Shown: positions 17,376 to 27,919 of the stretch, in pieces
Layout of the letters: every line of letters begins with the position of its first letter
Numbering within the stretch: position 1 is the stretch's first letter
Source of the DNA: Polynucleobacter sp. MG-Unter2-18
Lineage (GTDB): Bacteria; Pseudomonadota; Gammaproteobacteria; Burkholderiales; Burkholderiaceae
Direction of reading: 5' to 3'
DNA: 64,000 bases
NCBI RefSeq assembly: GCF_018687675.1
Contig: NZ_CP061302.1
Coordinates: forward strand, 1,624,192 to 1,688,191
The notes under the pieces: generated by a model
What the model was told of the DNA's origin: nothing
The model's database searches: none
Seen by the model: the letters and a program-made list of their open reading frames with translations, nothing else
Translations under genes and position numbers: made by a program

Positions 17376-18154
17376 AACTGAACTCCGTCGCTCCAAAAGA
17401 GGGCTACACCTGGATACGTCAAGGCATTTGGCTTTTTAAACAAAATCCTTTGGGGTTTTTGATGCTGGTATTCATGTATATATTTGTAGCGCAACTTGCA
17501 GTGCTCGTACCTGTGATTGGTATCTTTGCCGTCTTATTGCTCACGCCTACTTTGTCGGTGGGCTTTATGACTGCCTGTCGCCTGGCAATTCAAAAAGAGC
17601 GTATTCGACCCTCGGTGTACGTGATTGCCCTGCAATCCACTACCTTGGTGCGCAAACGTATTCTCCAATTGGGATTGGTCTACGCCGCACTCATACTGGC
17701 TCTCAGCCTTATCTTAAGCATGTTGGTAGATTTTGAGCTACTCATTCCACTGATGACTAACGACAAGCCCATCACTTCAGAAGCCATTAATCAGATTTAT
17801 CTAATTCTCTTTTTTGGCGGCCTTCTGTATGTGCCAGTTGCGATGTTGATGTGGTTTTCCCCAGTACTCGTTGCTTGGTCTGATATGTCCATAGCGCAAG
17901 CGCTCTTTTCCAGTGCTGTTGCTTGCTGGACTAATCGAGGTGCATTCTTTATCTATCTTGCGATTTGGGGTGCGATCTTAATCGCTATTCCTTTAACGAT
18001 TGGCTCTATCTTTGATGCTCTCGACCTAGGCCAAGCTGCATCATTTATCATCGCGCCTATTTCTATGGCGGGGCTCACTGTAATGCATTGCTCTTTCTTT
18101 GCTACTTGGAAGGCATGCTTTGCCGAAAAAGAATCAGCTACTTTAATCGCTTAA
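17372..18154 (+). CDS. BPSS1780-type integral membrane protein
   Basis: A 260-residue membrane protein of unknown function, with the N-terminal YTWIRQGIWLFKQNPLGF signature seen in the BPSS1780 family of Burkholderiales. About six hydrophobic segments are visible (about residues 27-50, 50-65, 105-125, 145-165, 190-212, 222-245). Its ATG overlaps the thrB stop (ATGA), and its own stop shares the bases TTAA with the stop of the convergent helicase gene. Context with thrB is conserved but does not suggest a shared function. Confidence 0.85.
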   Translation: MKLNSVAPKEGYTWIRQGIWLFKQNPLGFLMLVFMYIFVAQLAVLVPVIGIFAVLLLTPTLSVGFMTACRLAIQKERIRPSVYVIALQSTTLVRKRILQLGLVYAALILALSLILSMLVDFELLIPLMTNDKPITSEAINQIYLILFFGGLLYVPVAMLMWFSPVLVAWSDMSIAQALFSSAVACWTNRGAFFIYLAIWGAILIAIPLTIGSIFDALDLGQAASFIIAPISMAGLTVMHCSFFATWKACFAEKESATLIA

Positions 18155-20538
18155 TCGATCGCAGCAAGCTTAGCAATACTGAGCTGCAGCCATTTCACGC
18201 CATGGCGCTTGAAATTCACCTGAGCGCGCGCATCAGCATCGTTACCCTCTAGGCCTGTAACGCGCCCTTCACCAAACTTGGTGTGGAATACATTTTGCCC
18301 AATCGTGAATGGGTAATTTCCTCGTGGTGGTGAGGCCATTCTAGTTACCGCAGTTGAGGCAGAGCCTACTCGGCCGATTTGCCTTGCAGGTCGCTCACGC
18401 TCATTACCACTGTCAAAGAAATCATTCGATCCAAACTCACGCTGACGTGTATAGCCATCTTGCCAAGTTGACCCTGAGCGGCCACCATTGCCATTGCTAG
18501 TTCCACCCCAACGGGCATCTTTGACTTTTGGAGTAAGCCACTTCAGCGAATCCGATGGCAACTCTTCTAAGAAGCGAGATGGCATGTTGTAGCGCACTTG
18601 ACCGTGCAACATCCGTGACTGTGTGTGAGAGAGATAGAGGCGCTCTTTTGCGCGTGTAATCGCCACATACATTAAGCGACGCTCTTCTTCTAAACCATGC
18701 TGCTCATTAATACTGTTCTCATGCGGGAATAACCCCTCTTCTAAGCCAGTAATAAATACAGAGGTGAACTCCAAGCCTTTAGCAGAATGCACCGTCATCA
18801 GCTGCACGGCATCTTGGCCTGCCTGAGCTTGGTTATCACCAGCCTCAAGTGAAGCATGAGAGAGGAATGCAGCTAATGGAGAAACCTCTACTATGCCAGG
18901 GGCATTCTCACCAGGTAATGTGGCAGCAGTGGCATCCTGACCATAACCCTCTTCCGCAATAAATGCAGTTGCGGCGTTAATTAATTCTTGTAAGTTTTCT
19001 ACGCGGTCCTGGCCTTCGCGCTCTGAAAGGTAGTGCTGAATCAAACCACTGTTTTGAATCACGAATTCCACTGTCTCAGGTAATGTGTTGTGACGAGTAG
19101 CTTCACGCATATGATCTACCAGGCGCACAAAGCCACCTAAGGAGGCGCCAGCTTTGCCATCCAATGTCGATGCCGCCAAATACAAAGAACTATTTTGTGC
19201 ACGAGCTGCATCTTGCACAGCCTCAATCGATCTTGCGCCAATACCGCGTGTTGGGAAATTCACTACGCGCGAGAAGGAGGTGTCGTCATTCGGATTTTCT
19301 AGCAGACGTAAATACGCTAAGGCATGTTTAATCTCTGCGCGCTCGAAGAAGCGCAGTCCACCGTAAACTCGATATGGAATCGCCGCAGAAAATAAGGCGT
19401 GCTCAATAATGCGTGACTGAGCATTGCTTCTGTAGAGCAAGGCAATTTCAGTGCGCTTGATACCGCTACTCACTAGGGCTTTAATTTCATCTACAAGCCA
19501 TGCAGCTTCAGCATGATCACTCGGCGCATCATAGATGCGAACGGGCTCGCCATGACCTGCATCAGTGCGCAAGTTTTTACCAAGACGATCCGTGTTGTTA
19601 GAGATGAGGTAATTGGCTGTATCTAAGATGTGGCCATGTGAGCGGTAGTTTTGCTCAAGCTTGACCATCATCGGGTGATATTGCTTTTCATACAAACGCA
19701 TGTTCTCCACATCTGCGCCGCGGAATGCGTAAATACTTTGATCATCATCGCCTACCGCAAAAACTGCACTACTTCCCATGCCGCTAACATTGACACGACT
19801 AGCATCGTGACCAGAAAGTAATTTGAGCCAAGCGTATTGCAAGGCATTGGTATCTTGAAACTCATCAATCAAAATATGACGGAAGCGCTCTTGGTAATGT
19901 GTCCGAATGGCTTCGTTATGTTTGAGCAATTCATAACTACGTAATAAGAGTTCAGCAAAGTCGACTACACCTTCACGCTGGCACTGCTCATCGTAGGCTT
20001 CATAGAGTTGAGCCATCTTCGCCTGAAAGTCGTCCCCTACGGATAATTCTTTAGCGCGCTGACCACGCTCTTTGGCATGGGCAATGAAATATTGCAACTG
20101 CTTAGGGGGATATTTCTCATCATCGACCTTTAAGCCCTTCAAAAGACGCTTGATGACGGAAAGCTGATCCTGGGTATCCAAAATCTGAAAAGTAGACGGC
20201 AAACCTGCTTCTTTGTGATGCGCACGCAATAAACGGTTACAAAGACCATGAAAAGTACCGATCCACATGCCTCGAGTGTTAATAGGCAGCATGGCGCTTA
20301 AGCGCATCATCATCTCTTTAGCGGCCTTATTAGTAAAGGTCACTGCAAGGACGCCAATAGGTGAAACCTGGCCTGTTTGGATCAACCAAGCTATACGGGT
20401 CGTGAGAACGCGGGTTTTTCCACTGCCAGCGCCAGCCAAAATCAAGGCTGACTGGGCTTGGCCATTTTCATTTACCGGCGGGAGGGTCACTGCCTCGCGT
20501 TGTTCTGGATTAAGGTTTGCGAGTAGGTCTGAGTACAT
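18151..20538 (-). CDS. uvrD: UvrD/Rep-type superfamily 1A DNA helicase
   Basis: ATP-dependent 3'-5' DNA helicase of excision and mismatch repair, 795 residues. Visible motifs: Q motif NPEQREAV (10-17), Walker A GAGSGKTR (36-43), motif [13 protein letters not shown] near 226, motif [16 protein letters not shown] near 262, motif [11 protein letters not shown] and motif [14 protein letters not shown]. The C-terminus has the PcrA/UvrD-type Tudor-like end ([16 protein letters not shown]). The C-terminal tail favours UvrD/PcrA over Rep. Start ATG at 20538. A TATAAT box lies 7 nt before it, in the shared 24-bp gap with valS. Confidence 0.93.
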   Translation of the reverse strand: MYSDLLANLNPEQREAVTLPPVNENGQAQSALILAGAGSGKTRVLTTRIAWLIQTGQVSPIGVLAVTFTNKAAKEMMMRLSAMLPINTRGMWIGTFHGLCNRLLRAHHKEAGLPSTFQILDTQDQLSVIKRLLKGLKVDDEKYPPKQLQYFIAHAKERGQRAKELSVGDDFQAKMAQLYEAYDEQCQREGVVDFAELLLRSYELLKHNEAIRTHYQERFRHILIDEFQDTNALQYAWLKLLSGHDASRVNVSGMGSSAVFAVGDDDQSIYAFRGADVENMRLYEKQYHPMMVKLEQNYRSHGHILDTANYLISNNTDRLGKNLRTDAGHGEPVRIYDAPSDHAEAAWLVDEIKALVSSGIKRTEIALLYRSNAQSRIIEHALFSAAIPYRVYGGLRFFERAEIKHALAYLRLLENPNDDTSFSRVVNFPTRGIGARSIEAVQDAARAQNSSLYLAASTLDGKAGASLGGFVRLVDHMREATRHNTLPETVEFVIQNSGLIQHYLSEREGQDRVENLQELINAATAFIAEEGYGQDATAATLPGENAPGIVEVSPLAAFLSHASLEAGDNQAQAGQDAVQLMTVHSAKGLEFTSVFITGLEEGLFPHENSINEQHGLEEERRLMYVAITRAKERLYLSHTQSRMLHGQVRYNMPSRFLEELPSDSLKWLTPKVKDARWGGTSNGNGGRSGSTWQDGYTRQREFGSNDFFDSGNERERPARQIGRVGSASTAVTRMASPPRGNYPFTIGQNVFHTKFGEGRVTGLEGNDADARAQVNFKRHGVKWLQLSIAKLAAID

Positions 20539-20544
20539 CTCCCC

Positions 20545-20554
20545 AATTATAATT
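20545..20554. promoter_or_regulatory. Palindromic AATTATAATT, shared -10 for uvrD and valS
   Basis: The perfect 10-bp palindrome AATTATAATT contains TATAAT on both strands: plus strand 20548-20553 and minus strand 20546-20551. The whole gap between the two ATGs is 24 bp. The minus-strand box ends 7 nt before the uvrD ATG and the plus-strand box ends 9 nt before the valS ATG, so both transcripts would be leaderless or nearly so. Confidence 0.65.
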
Positions 20555-20562
20555 TGCCTCTT

Positions 20563-23454
20563 ATGCCAAATGCTTCGAATACCCCTAATTCATCAGCGGC
20601 CAGTTCCCTAGACGAACTAGCCAAATCCTACGAACCCGCCCCAATTGAAGCTTATTGGGGTCCGGAATGGGAACGCCGAGGCATTGCCGACGCCACCCTA
20701 GATGAGGGCAAGGGAGATTTCTCAATTCAGTTGCCGCCACCGAATGTGACCGGCACACTGCATATGGGTCACGCTTTTAATCAAACCATCATGGACGGCT
20801 TGGTGCGTCATGCCCGCATGTCCGGTAAAAATACCTTGTGGGTTCCGGGTACAGACCATGCTGGCATTGCTACACAAATTGTTGTTGAGCGCCAGCTTGA
20901 TGCACAGAAGATCTCTCGCCATGATTTGGGTCGCGAGAAATTCTTAGAAAAAGTGTGGGAGTGGAAAGAAACTTCTGGCAACACGATTACCCGTCAGATT
21001 CGTCGCTTAGGCGCCTCAATTGATTGGGGTAAAGAATATTTCACGATGGACAGCAAGATGTCCAAAGCAGTTGTTGAGGTATTCGTTCGCCTGCATGAAC
21101 AAGGATTAATTTATCGTGGTAAACGTTTGGTGAACTGGGATCCAGTACTCGGTACTGCGGTTTCAGATCTAGAGGTAGTGAGCGAGGAAGAAGATGGCTC
21201 CATGTGGCATATCCGCTATCCATTAGCAGATGGCTCCGGACACCTAACCGTTGCCACTACGCGCCCAGAGACTTTATTGGGTGACGTAGCCGTCATGGTC
21301 AATCCAGAAGACGAGCGCTATAAGCACCTAATTGGTAAATCAGTACAGTTACCGCTGTGCAATCGCGAGATTCCGATCATTGCCGATGACTATGTTGATT
21401 TAGCTTTTGGTACTGGTGTCGTCAAAGTGACACCTGCACATGACTTCAATGACTATGCTGTTGGACAACGCCATCAGTTGCCACTCATCAATATCTTGAC
21501 TCTGGATGCCAAGATTAATGAGAATGCACCTGTGGTCTATCAAGGCCTTGAGCGCTTTGCCGCCCGTAAACAAATTGTTGCAGACTTAGATGCAGCTGGT
21601 TTATTAGAAAAAGTGCAGCCGCATAAATTGATGGTACCTCGTGGTGATCGCACCCAAACCATCATTGAGCCGATGCTCACTGACCAATGGTTTGTCGCAG
21701 TATCAAAACCAAGTCCTGATAACCAATATCAACCAGGCTCTTCTATTGCAGGCGCTGCGCTAGATGCAGTAAAAAATGGTGACATTAAGCTCGTTCCAGA
21801 AAACTGGATTAGCACCTACTCCCAGTGGCTGGAAAATATTCAGGACTGGTGCATCTCTCGACAACTCTGGTGGGGGCATCAAATCCCCGCTTGGTATGGC
21901 GATGACGGACAGATTTTTGTGGCACGCTCCGAAGCAGAGGCGAAAGCCAAGGCTGCTACTGCTGGCTACACAGGTCAACTCCATCGTGATCCCGATGTCT
22001 TAGATACTTGGTTTAGCTCTGCTTTGGTGCCCTTTAGTTCATTAGGTTGGCCAGAGGAAACGCCTGCTCTAAATCATTTCTTACCATCATCGGTCTTGGT
22101 TACTGGTTTTGACATCATTTTCTTCTGGGTAGCCAGAATGGTCATGATGACTTGTCACTTCACTGGCAAGGTGCCATTTCACACGGTGTACGTTCATGGC
22201 TTAGTTCGCGATGCTGAAGGCCAGAAGATGAGTAAGTCCAAAGGTAATACTTTGGATCCGATCGATTTAATTGATGGTATCAAGATTGAAGATCTAGTTG
22301 CTAAGCGCACTACTGGCTTGATGAATCCAAAGCAAGCTGAAAGCATTGGCAAAAAAACCAAGAAAGAGTTTCCGGAAGGAATTCCTGCATTTGGTACAGA
22401 TGCCCTGCGCTTTACCTTCGCCTCACTTGCATCACTAGGTCGAAATATTAATTTTGATCAGAAGCGCTGTGAAGGCTATCGCAACTTCTGCAACAAACTC
22501 TGGAATGCCACTCGTTTTGTTCTCATGAATTGCCCTGGCAATGACCAAGAAAACGGCTTTGCTCCTTGTGACAGCCAGTGCGGTCCAGAGGGGCAGCTTG
22601 ATTTCTCTCCAGCCGATCGTTGGATTGTTTCTTTATTACAAAGAACAGAGGCTGATGTTGCTAAAGGCTTTCAAAACTATCGCTTTGACAACATTGCTAC
22701 CAGCATCTATCAGTTTGTTTGGGATGAGTATTGCGATTGGTATCTAGAGTTAGCCAAGGTACAACTCCAAACTGGAACGCCTGCGCAGCAACGCGCTACT
22801 CGCCGCACTCTCTTGCGTGTTTTAGAAACGATCTTGCGCATGGCGCATCCACTCATTCCATTCATTACCGAAACCCTCTGGCAAACCGTTGGGCCTAAGG
22901 TTGGTAAAGAGCTAGCTAAACAAGATAAGCAAACCATTGCACTGCAGCCATACCCAGTTGCTCAACTCGATAAGATTGATGAGCAAAGCGAATCTTGGGT
23001 TGCCCAGATTAAATCAATTGTGGACGCTTGCCGTAACCTACGTGGCGAGATGCAAGTCTCTCCTGCACTCAAGGTACCCCTCTGGATTAGTGGGCCACAA
23101 GATTTCTTGAGCAAAGCAAGTCCATACCTAACCGCTTTAGCCAAGCTATCTGAAGTCAAAATCTACGATGATGAGTCCGCTTTAGAAAAGGATGCTCCTG
23201 GCGCACCAATGGCTTTGGTTGGTAATCTGAAGTTGCTACTCAAAATTGAAGTGGACGTAGCGGCCGAGAGAATTCGTCTGGGCAAAGAAATAGAGCGCTT
23301 AGCTAATGAGATCACCAAAGCACGTAGCAAGCTTGGTAATGAAAGCTTTGTCGCTCGTGCTCCAGAAGAGGTGGTAGCTCAAGAAAAGCAACGTCTTACT
23401 GGCTTTGAGCAAAACCACGAGAAACTTGTTGCACAATTAGAACGACTGAAATAA
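20563..23454 (+). CDS. valS: Valyl-tRNA synthetase
   Basis: Class I synthetase that charges tRNA-Val and edits misactivated threonine. The 963-residue product has the HIGH-type motif HMGH (67-70, in [13 protein letters not shown]), the CP1 editing domain including [10 protein letters not shown], and KMSKS at 555-559. It ends in an anticodon-binding domain and the Val-specific C-terminal coiled coil (from about 895). The ATG at 20563 is chosen; an in-frame TTG at 20554 is part of the promoter palindrome. No ribosome site is visible. galU follows 28 bp later on the same strand. Confidence 0.97.
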   Translation: MPNASNTPNSSAASSLDELAKSYEPAPIEAYWGPEWERRGIADATLDEGKGDFSIQLPPPNVTGTLHMGHAFNQTIMDGLVRHARMSGKNTLWVPGTDHAGIATQIVVERQLDAQKISRHDLGREKFLEKVWEWKETSGNTITRQIRRLGASIDWGKEYFTMDSKMSKAVVEVFVRLHEQGLIYRGKRLVNWDPVLGTAVSDLEVVSEEEDGSMWHIRYPLADGSGHLTVATTRPETLLGDVAVMVNPEDERYKHLIGKSVQLPLCNREIPIIADDYVDLAFGTGVVKVTPAHDFNDYAVGQRHQLPLINILTLDAKINENAPVVYQGLERFAARKQIVADLDAAGLLEKVQPHKLMVPRGDRTQTIIEPMLTDQWFVAVSKPSPDNQYQPGSSIAGAALDAVKNGDIKLVPENWISTYSQWLENIQDWCISRQLWWGHQIPAWYGDDGQIFVARSEAEAKAKAATAGYTGQLHRDPDVLDTWFSSALVPFSSLGWPEETPALNHFLPSSVLVTGFDIIFFWVARMVMMTCHFTGKVPFHTVYVHGLVRDAEGQKMSKSKGNTLDPIDLIDGIKIEDLVAKRTTGLMNPKQAESIGKKTKKEFPEGIPAFGTDALRFTFASLASLGRNINFDQKRCEGYRNFCNKLWNATRFVLMNCPGNDQENGFAPCDSQCGPEGQLDFSPADRWIVSLLQRTEADVAKGFQNYRFDNIATSIYQFVWDEYCDWYLELAKVQLQTGTPAQQRATRRTLLRVLETILRMAHPLIPFITETLWQTVGPKVGKELAKQDKQTIALQPYPVAQLDKIDEQSESWVAQIKSIVDACRNLRGEMQVSPALKVPLWISGPQDFLSKASPYLTALAKLSEVKIYDDESALEKDAPGAPMALVGNLKLLLKIEVDVAAERIRLGKEIERLANEITKARSKLGNESFVARAPEEVVAQEKQRLTGFEQNHEKLVAQLERLK

Positions 23455-23482
23455 AGCCTCAATAAAACTGATCGGAATTGCA

Positions 23483-24367
23483 ATGCCATTAAGCACTAAA
23501 GCCGTTACTAAAGCCGTCTTCCCGGTTGCGGGTTTGGGCACTCGTTTCTTGCCAGCCACTAAGGCCAGCCCGAAAGAGATGCTCAATGTAGTGGATAAAC
23601 CACTTATTCAGTATGCAGTTGAGGAAGCGATTGCTGCTGGTATCACCGAAATGATTTTCGTAACCGGCCGAAGTAAGCGCGCCATTGAAGATCACTTTGA
23701 TAAAGCTTACGAGCTTGAGGCAGAACTTGAAGCAAAAAATAAACAAGCTCTTTTAGAGATTGTTCGCAGTGTTAAACCTAGCCATGTGGATTGTGTTTAC
23801 GTACGCCAACCTGAAGCTTTGGGTTTGGGTCATGCAGTTTTATGCGCAGAAAAGCTCGTACGTGATGAGCCCTTTGCCATCATCCTTGCGGATGACTTGC
23901 TCGATGGCCAGCCGCCAGTACTAAAGCAAATGCTCAAAGTATTTGATGAGCAAAACGGCTCTGTCTTAGCAGTGGAAAAAATTGACCCCTCTAAAAGCAG
24001 CTCCTACGGCATTATTTCAGGAGCAGAAGTATCTAAAGGCATCTATCGCTTAAATGGCATTGTGGAAAAGCCACAGCCTCAGGATGCGCCATCCAACTTA
24101 GCGGTAGTAGGTCGCTATGTTCTTTCTTCAGATATCTTTAATCACATTCGCAATCTGAAACCTGGTGCTGGCGGCGAAATCCAACTCACTGATGCGATTG
24201 CCTCATTACTCAAAGAAGAGCCCGTATTTGCTTATGAATACGACGGTGTGCGCTATGACTGCGGTAGCAAGCTTGGCTACCTCAAGGCTTCAGTAGAATT
24301 TGCTTTACGGCATCCAGAAGTGAAAACTGAGTTTGCGGCTTACTTAAAGAATCGTTCTTTAGCCTAA
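23483..24367 (+). CDS. galU: UTP-glucose-1-phosphate uridylyltransferase
   Basis: Makes UDP-glucose from UTP and glucose 1-phosphate for envelope polysaccharides and sugar-nucleotide metabolism. The 294-residue nucleotidyltransferase has the [18 protein letters not shown] nucleotide-binding loop, [13 protein letters not shown], and the [10 protein letters not shown] metal-binding Asp pair. GEIQLTDAI near residue 235 is typical of the family. A GGAA ribosome site lies 7 nt before the ATG. It follows valS and is closed by a strong intrinsic terminator. Confidence 0.96.
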   Translation: MPLSTKAVTKAVFPVAGLGTRFLPATKASPKEMLNVVDKPLIQYAVEEAIAAGITEMIFVTGRSKRAIEDHFDKAYELEAELEAKNKQALLEIVRSVKPSHVDCVYVRQPEALGLGHAVLCAEKLVRDEPFAIILADDLLDGQPPVLKQMLKVFDEQNGSVLAVEKIDPSKSSSYGIISGAEVSKGIYRLNGIVEKPQPQDAPSNLAVVGRYVLSSDIFNHIRNLKPGAGGEIQLTDAIASLLKEEPVFAYEYDGVRYDCGSKLGYLKASVEFALRHPEVKTEFAAYLKNRSLA

Positions 24368-24401
24368 GCATCACAGCAAATCTCCAGTGCAAGAAAAGCA
24401 A

Positions 24402-24429
24402 AAAGGCAGAAAATGATTTCTGCCTTTTT
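24402..24429. terminator. Bidirectional terminator between galU and the tusA-like gene
   Basis: AAAAGGCAGAAA and TTTCTGCCTTTTT form a perfect stem of about 12 bp with a 3-nt loop. T runs follow on both strands (TTTTTCTTT on plus, TTTTTGCTTTTC on minus), so it can serve both galU and the convergent minus-strand operon. Confidence 0.92.
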
Positions 24430-24455
24430 CTTTACGGTTATGAGCTCAGTGCGCC

Positions 24456-24695
24456 TTATCTTCTCTTGAGAAAGAAAACTAATACGTCACCCTCAGAACT
24501 GCTAGAGAGCAGTTCGTTGCCAGTCTGTTTTGCAAATGCAGGAAAGTCATGCGCAGCACCAGCATCCGTAGCCTTCACTTTCAGCACTTCGCCGGACTGC
24601 ATGGTAGCTAGAGCTTTCTTGGTACGCAAAATTGGGAGCGGGCAATTCATGCCGATCGCATCCACCTCGAGATTAAATTCGATTGCATTACTCAT
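24456..24695 (-). CDS. TusA/SirA family sulfurtransferase-like protein
   Basis: A 79-residue protein of the TusA fold with the signature Cys in [14 protein letters not shown] (CPxP motif). Members carry persulfide sulfur for tRNA thiolation, molybdopterin or other sulfur pathways; which one applies here is unknown. The ATG at 24695 overlaps the alaS stop by 4 bp (ATGA), so it is translationally coupled to alaS. It may be a paralogue of the true tusA elsewhere in the genome. Confidence 0.88.
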   Translation of the reverse strand: MSNAIEFNLEVDAIGMNCPLPILRTKKALATMQSGEVLKVKATDAGAAHDFPAFAKQTGNELLSSSSEGDVLVFFLKRR

Positions 24696-27316
24696 TTGGA
24701 GGCAACCCAGTCTTTCACGCCAGCTAATGCCGCGCCCAATTTACTTGGGTCAGTACCGCCGGCCATCGCCATCTCTGGTTTACCGCCACCCTTACCGCCG
24801 ACTTGCTGGGCAACGAAGTTTACTAAGTCCCCTGCTTTTACTTTAGCAATCGAATCCGCAGTCACGCCGGCAATCAGACTCACCTTATCGCCCTGCACAG
24901 AAGCCAAAACAATTGCAGCAGTCTTTAGCTTGCCCTTTAAGGCATCCATAGTCTCGCGTAAGACTTGAGCATCGGCACCATCTAAGCGAGCCGCCAATAC
25001 TTTGAGGCCATTGACATCAACTGCTTGTGTTGCCAACTCATCACCTTGGCTAGCAGCGAGCTTGGAGTTCACCTTATCTAACTCACGCTCAGCCTGACGC
25101 AAACTGTCTTGCAGTTGAGTAACACGACTCACTAAATCACCAGGGTGAGTTTTGAGAACTGCGGCCGCTTCATTAATTTTGTCTTCTAAACCTTGTAAAA
25201 AGATCAGGGCATTTTTCCCAGTCAACGCCTCAATACGACGAATGCCAGCCGCTACACCACCTTCAGAAACAATCTTCAAGCTTCCGATATCACCAGTACG
25301 TCCAACGTGAGTTCCGCCGCACAGCTCTTTTGAGCTACCAATTTCTAGTACGCGCACTTCGTCTGCATACTTTTCACCGAAGAGCATTGTGGCACCGGTT
25401 TTTTGAGCATCGTCTAGAAGCATCACTTTTCCAGAAGTCGCAGTATTTGCCAAAATTTCAGCATTCACAATATCTTCTATCCGTCGAATTTCTTGCGCTG
25501 TAATAGGTGCGTTGTGAGTAAAGTCAAAGCGGGTTTTAGTGGCATCAACTAATGAGCCTTTTTGCTGCACATGATCACCCAATACTTCACGCAATGCTTT
25601 ATGCAAAATATGGGTAGCACTATGGTTACGCATTGTTTCTGTTCTTTGCTGAGCATCTACCAAGGCGTTCAGCGTATCGCCTATCTTGAGCTCGCCCTCT
25701 TGCACTTCACCTTGATGGCCAAAAACATCCGCCTGAATCTTGAAGGTATCTTCAACTGCAAAGCGAACTACTTCATTGCGTAACTCACCCTTGTCTCCAA
25801 CCTGCCCACCGGACTCAGCGTAAAAAGGCGTGTTGTCTAACACGATCACGGCTGCATCACCAGCCTTGATGGACTGCACTACAGAACCATCAACATAGAG
25901 TGCGGTGACTTTAGCGCCCTCATGCTTCAAAGTGTCGTAACCATGAAACCGGGTTGGCTTACCGGAGTACTCCAAGCCTTGCGCCACTTTGAACTTACCA
26001 GCCGCTCTTGCTTGGTCACGCTGCTTTTGCATTGCCAAGTCGAAACCTTCGGCATCGACTGTGACATCGCGCTCACGGCATACGTCAGCAGTCAGATCCA
26101 ATGGGAAGCCAAAGGTATCGTGTAAGCGGAAGGCAGTTTCACCATCAATTGTCTTGGCGCCACCAGCAAGTGCACCTTCCAAAATTTCCATACCGTTAGC
26201 AATGGTCTGGAAGAAACGCTCTTCCTCCTGCTTGATTACCTCAACCACTTTATCTTTTGCTGCCTGCAACTCTGGATAAGCCTGACCCATCTCTTTTACG
26301 AGGGCGGGGACGAGTTGATAAAAGAACGGTTTGCGCGCGCCCAATTTATAGCCATGACGAATCGCGCGGCGCGTAATGCGACGCAAAACATAACCACGAC
26401 CAGCATTACCCGGTATCACACCATCCACCACAATAAAACTACAAGCGCGAATGTGATCGGCAATGACTTTGAGAGATGGACTGGTCAGATCGCAATTTTC
26501 ACCACCGGCTGCATCAACAGCTTCTTTAGCTGCTTTGAGCAAATTCACAAAGAGGTCAATCTCATAGTTCGAGTGCACGTGCTGCAACACTGCCGCAATA
26601 CGCTCAAGACCCATACCAGTATCGACACTTGGCTTAGGCAGTGGATGCATATTGCCCGCTTCATCGCGATTGAACTGCATGAATACGTTATTCCAGATCT
26701 CAATATAGCGATCGCCGTCTTCATCAGGACTTCCAGGAGGGCCGCCAGCAATATGTGGACCATGGTCATAGAAGATTTCAGTACAGGGACCGCATGGACC
26801 TGTATCACCCATCATCCAGAAGTTATCTGAAGCGTAACGAGCACCTTTGTTATCGCCAATGCGAATAATGCGCTCAGCTGGAACACCGATTTGCTTATTC
26901 CAAATCTCATAAGCCTCATCGTCATCTGCGTACACAGTAACTAGTAACTTTTCTTGTGGCAGCTTAAAGACATCCGTCAATAGGCCCCAGGCAAATTGAA
27001 TTGCATCTTTCTTAAAGTAATCCCCAAAAGAGAAATTACCCAGCATTTCAAAGAAGGTGTGGTGACGTGCTGTATAGCCGACGTTATCTAAGTCATTGTG
27101 CTTACCACCTGCACGGATACATTTTTGAGCTGTGGTCGCACGGCTATAAGGACGCTTATCAAAACCCAAAAAAACGTCTTTAAACTGATTCATCCCCGCA
27201 TTCGTGAATAACAGGGTTGGGTCGTCTCCAGGCACTACAGGGCTAGATGGGACGATTTGATGGCCTTTTTGGGCAAAGTAATCCAGGTACGCCTGGCGAA
27301 TTTGAGAGACTTTCAT
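24692..27316 (-). CDS. alaS: Alanyl-tRNA synthetase
   Basis: Class II synthetase for tRNA-Ala with an editing domain against serine and glycine. The 874-residue product is the same size as the E. coli enzyme. It starts [19 protein letters not shown], and has motif 2 near [15 protein letters not shown]. The editing-site metal ligands are HSATHILH (near 563-570) and [13 protein letters not shown]. The C-terminal DHHA1/C-Ala region ends in a Gly-rich [13 protein letters not shown] segment. The open frame extends 12 codons upstream, but the ATG at 27316 is the standard start. TTGCCC-N17-GATAAT ends 7 nt before that ATG, predicting a leaderless mRNA. Confidence 0.97.
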   Translation of the reverse strand: MKVSQIRQAYLDYFAQKGHQIVPSSPVVPGDDPTLLFTNAGMNQFKDVFLGFDKRPYSRATTAQKCIRAGGKHNDLDNVGYTARHHTFFEMLGNFSFGDYFKKDAIQFAWGLLTDVFKLPQEKLLVTVYADDDEAYEIWNKQIGVPAERIIRIGDNKGARYASDNFWMMGDTGPCGPCTEIFYDHGPHIAGGPPGSPDEDGDRYIEIWNNVFMQFNRDEAGNMHPLPKPSVDTGMGLERIAAVLQHVHSNYEIDLFVNLLKAAKEAVDAAGGENCDLTSPSLKVIADHIRACSFIVVDGVIPGNAGRGYVLRRITRRAIRHGYKLGARKPFFYQLVPALVKEMGQAYPELQAAKDKVVEVIKQEEERFFQTIANGMEILEGALAGGAKTIDGETAFRLHDTFGFPLDLTADVCRERDVTVDAEGFDLAMQKQRDQARAAGKFKVAQGLEYSGKPTRFHGYDTLKHEGAKVTALYVDGSVVQSIKAGDAAVIVLDNTPFYAESGGQVGDKGELRNEVVRFAVEDTFKIQADVFGHQGEVQEGELKIGDTLNALVDAQQRTETMRNHSATHILHKALREVLGDHVQQKGSLVDATKTRFDFTHNAPITAQEIRRIEDIVNAEILANTATSGKVMLLDDAQKTGATMLFGEKYADEVRVLEIGSSKELCGGTHVGRTGDIGSLKIVSEGGVAAGIRRIEALTGKNALIFLQGLEDKINEAAAVLKTHPGDLVSRVTQLQDSLRQAERELDKVNSKLAASQGDELATQAVDVNGLKVLAARLDGADAQVLRETMDALKGKLKTAAIVLASVQGDKVSLIAGVTADSIAKVKAGDLVNFVAQQVGGKGGGKPEMAMAGGTDPSKLGAALAGVKDWVASK

Positions 27317-27323
27317 GCGAATA

Positions 27324-27352
27324 ATTATCGCATTGGCACTAGTCGGGGGCAA
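27324..27352 (-). promoter_or_regulatory. alaS promoter with predicted leaderless start
   Basis: On the minus strand the -35 element TTGCCC (27347-27352) and the -10 element GATAAT (27324-27329) are separated by 17 bp. The -10 ends 7 nt before the alaS ATG at 27316, so transcription would begin at or next to the A of the ATG. No Shine-Dalgarno is present. Confidence 0.6.
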
Positions 27353-27407
27353 AACCTGGGTAAATCACCTCAATCCTGCCTTACAATCCCGTTACATCAA
27401 TAAATAG

Positions 27408-27425
27408 ATCGACCTATAAGTCGAT
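27408..27425 (+). promoter_or_regulatory. 18-bp dyad just upstream of tctB
   Basis: ATCGAC-CTATAA-GTCGAT is a perfect 6-6-6 inverted repeat ending one base before the ATG of a 5-codon mini-frame and about 14 nt before the tctB TTG. A candidate promoter (TACAAT, 27382-27387) lies upstream, so the dyad would be in the 5' leader, usable as an operator or as an RNA hairpin next to the GAGGAG ribosome site. Confidence 0.45.
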
Positions 27426-27439
27426 ATGAGGAGCTCAAC

Positions 27440-27901
27440 TTGAAAATTCGCAATCAACGGGATTTTGGTGCCGGAATCATGTACATGGTTATTGGCCTAT
27501 TTTTCACCATAGTGGCTACTCAGTACCCCATGGGCACTGCAGCCAAAATGGGCCCAGGCTATTTCCCATTTTGCCTTGGCATATTGATGACCGTTTTAGG
27601 GCTAATAGTCCTCATCAAGTCTATGGGTGCTAAGGCTACGATTGAGTCTATTCCCAAATTCAATTGGAAGATCATTGCTCAAATTACAGGCTCGGTTGTG
27701 CTCTATGCCTTATTACTGCCACGCATGGGCTTCTTAGTTGCCATAGTGGTCTTGGTGCTGGTTTCAGCTAGCGCCAGCAAAGAATTTACTTGGAAAGGCT
27801 CCTTACTCAATGCGGGCTTCCTGGTGATCTTTACTTATTCAGTCTTTGTTGTGGGTCTCAAGCTTCAGTTCCCACTCCTTCCAGTATTCCTACAACAATA
27901 A
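27440..27901 (+). CDS. tctB: Tripartite tricarboxylate transporter small membrane subunit TctB
   Basis: Small membrane component of a TTT-type secondary transporter for tri/dicarboxylates or similar organic acids. The 153-residue product has about four hydrophobic segments and the family's GPGYFPFCLGILMTVLG segment. The start is a TTG at 27440, supported by a GAGGAG ribosome site 7 nt upstream; the ATG inside that site (27426) is followed by an in-frame stop after five codons and cannot be the start. It is 18 bp upstream of tctA. No periplasmic binding protein TctC gene is adjacent. Confidence 0.9.
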   Translation: MKIRNQRDFGAGIMYMVIGLFFTIVATQYPMGTAAKMGPGYFPFCLGILMTVLGLIVLIKSMGAKATIESIPKFNWKIIAQITGSVVLYALLLPRMGFLVAIVVLVLVSASASKEFTWKGSLLNAGFLVIFTYSVFVVGLKLQFPLLPVFLQQ

Positions 27902-27919
27902 CGAACCGGGACTCTAAAA

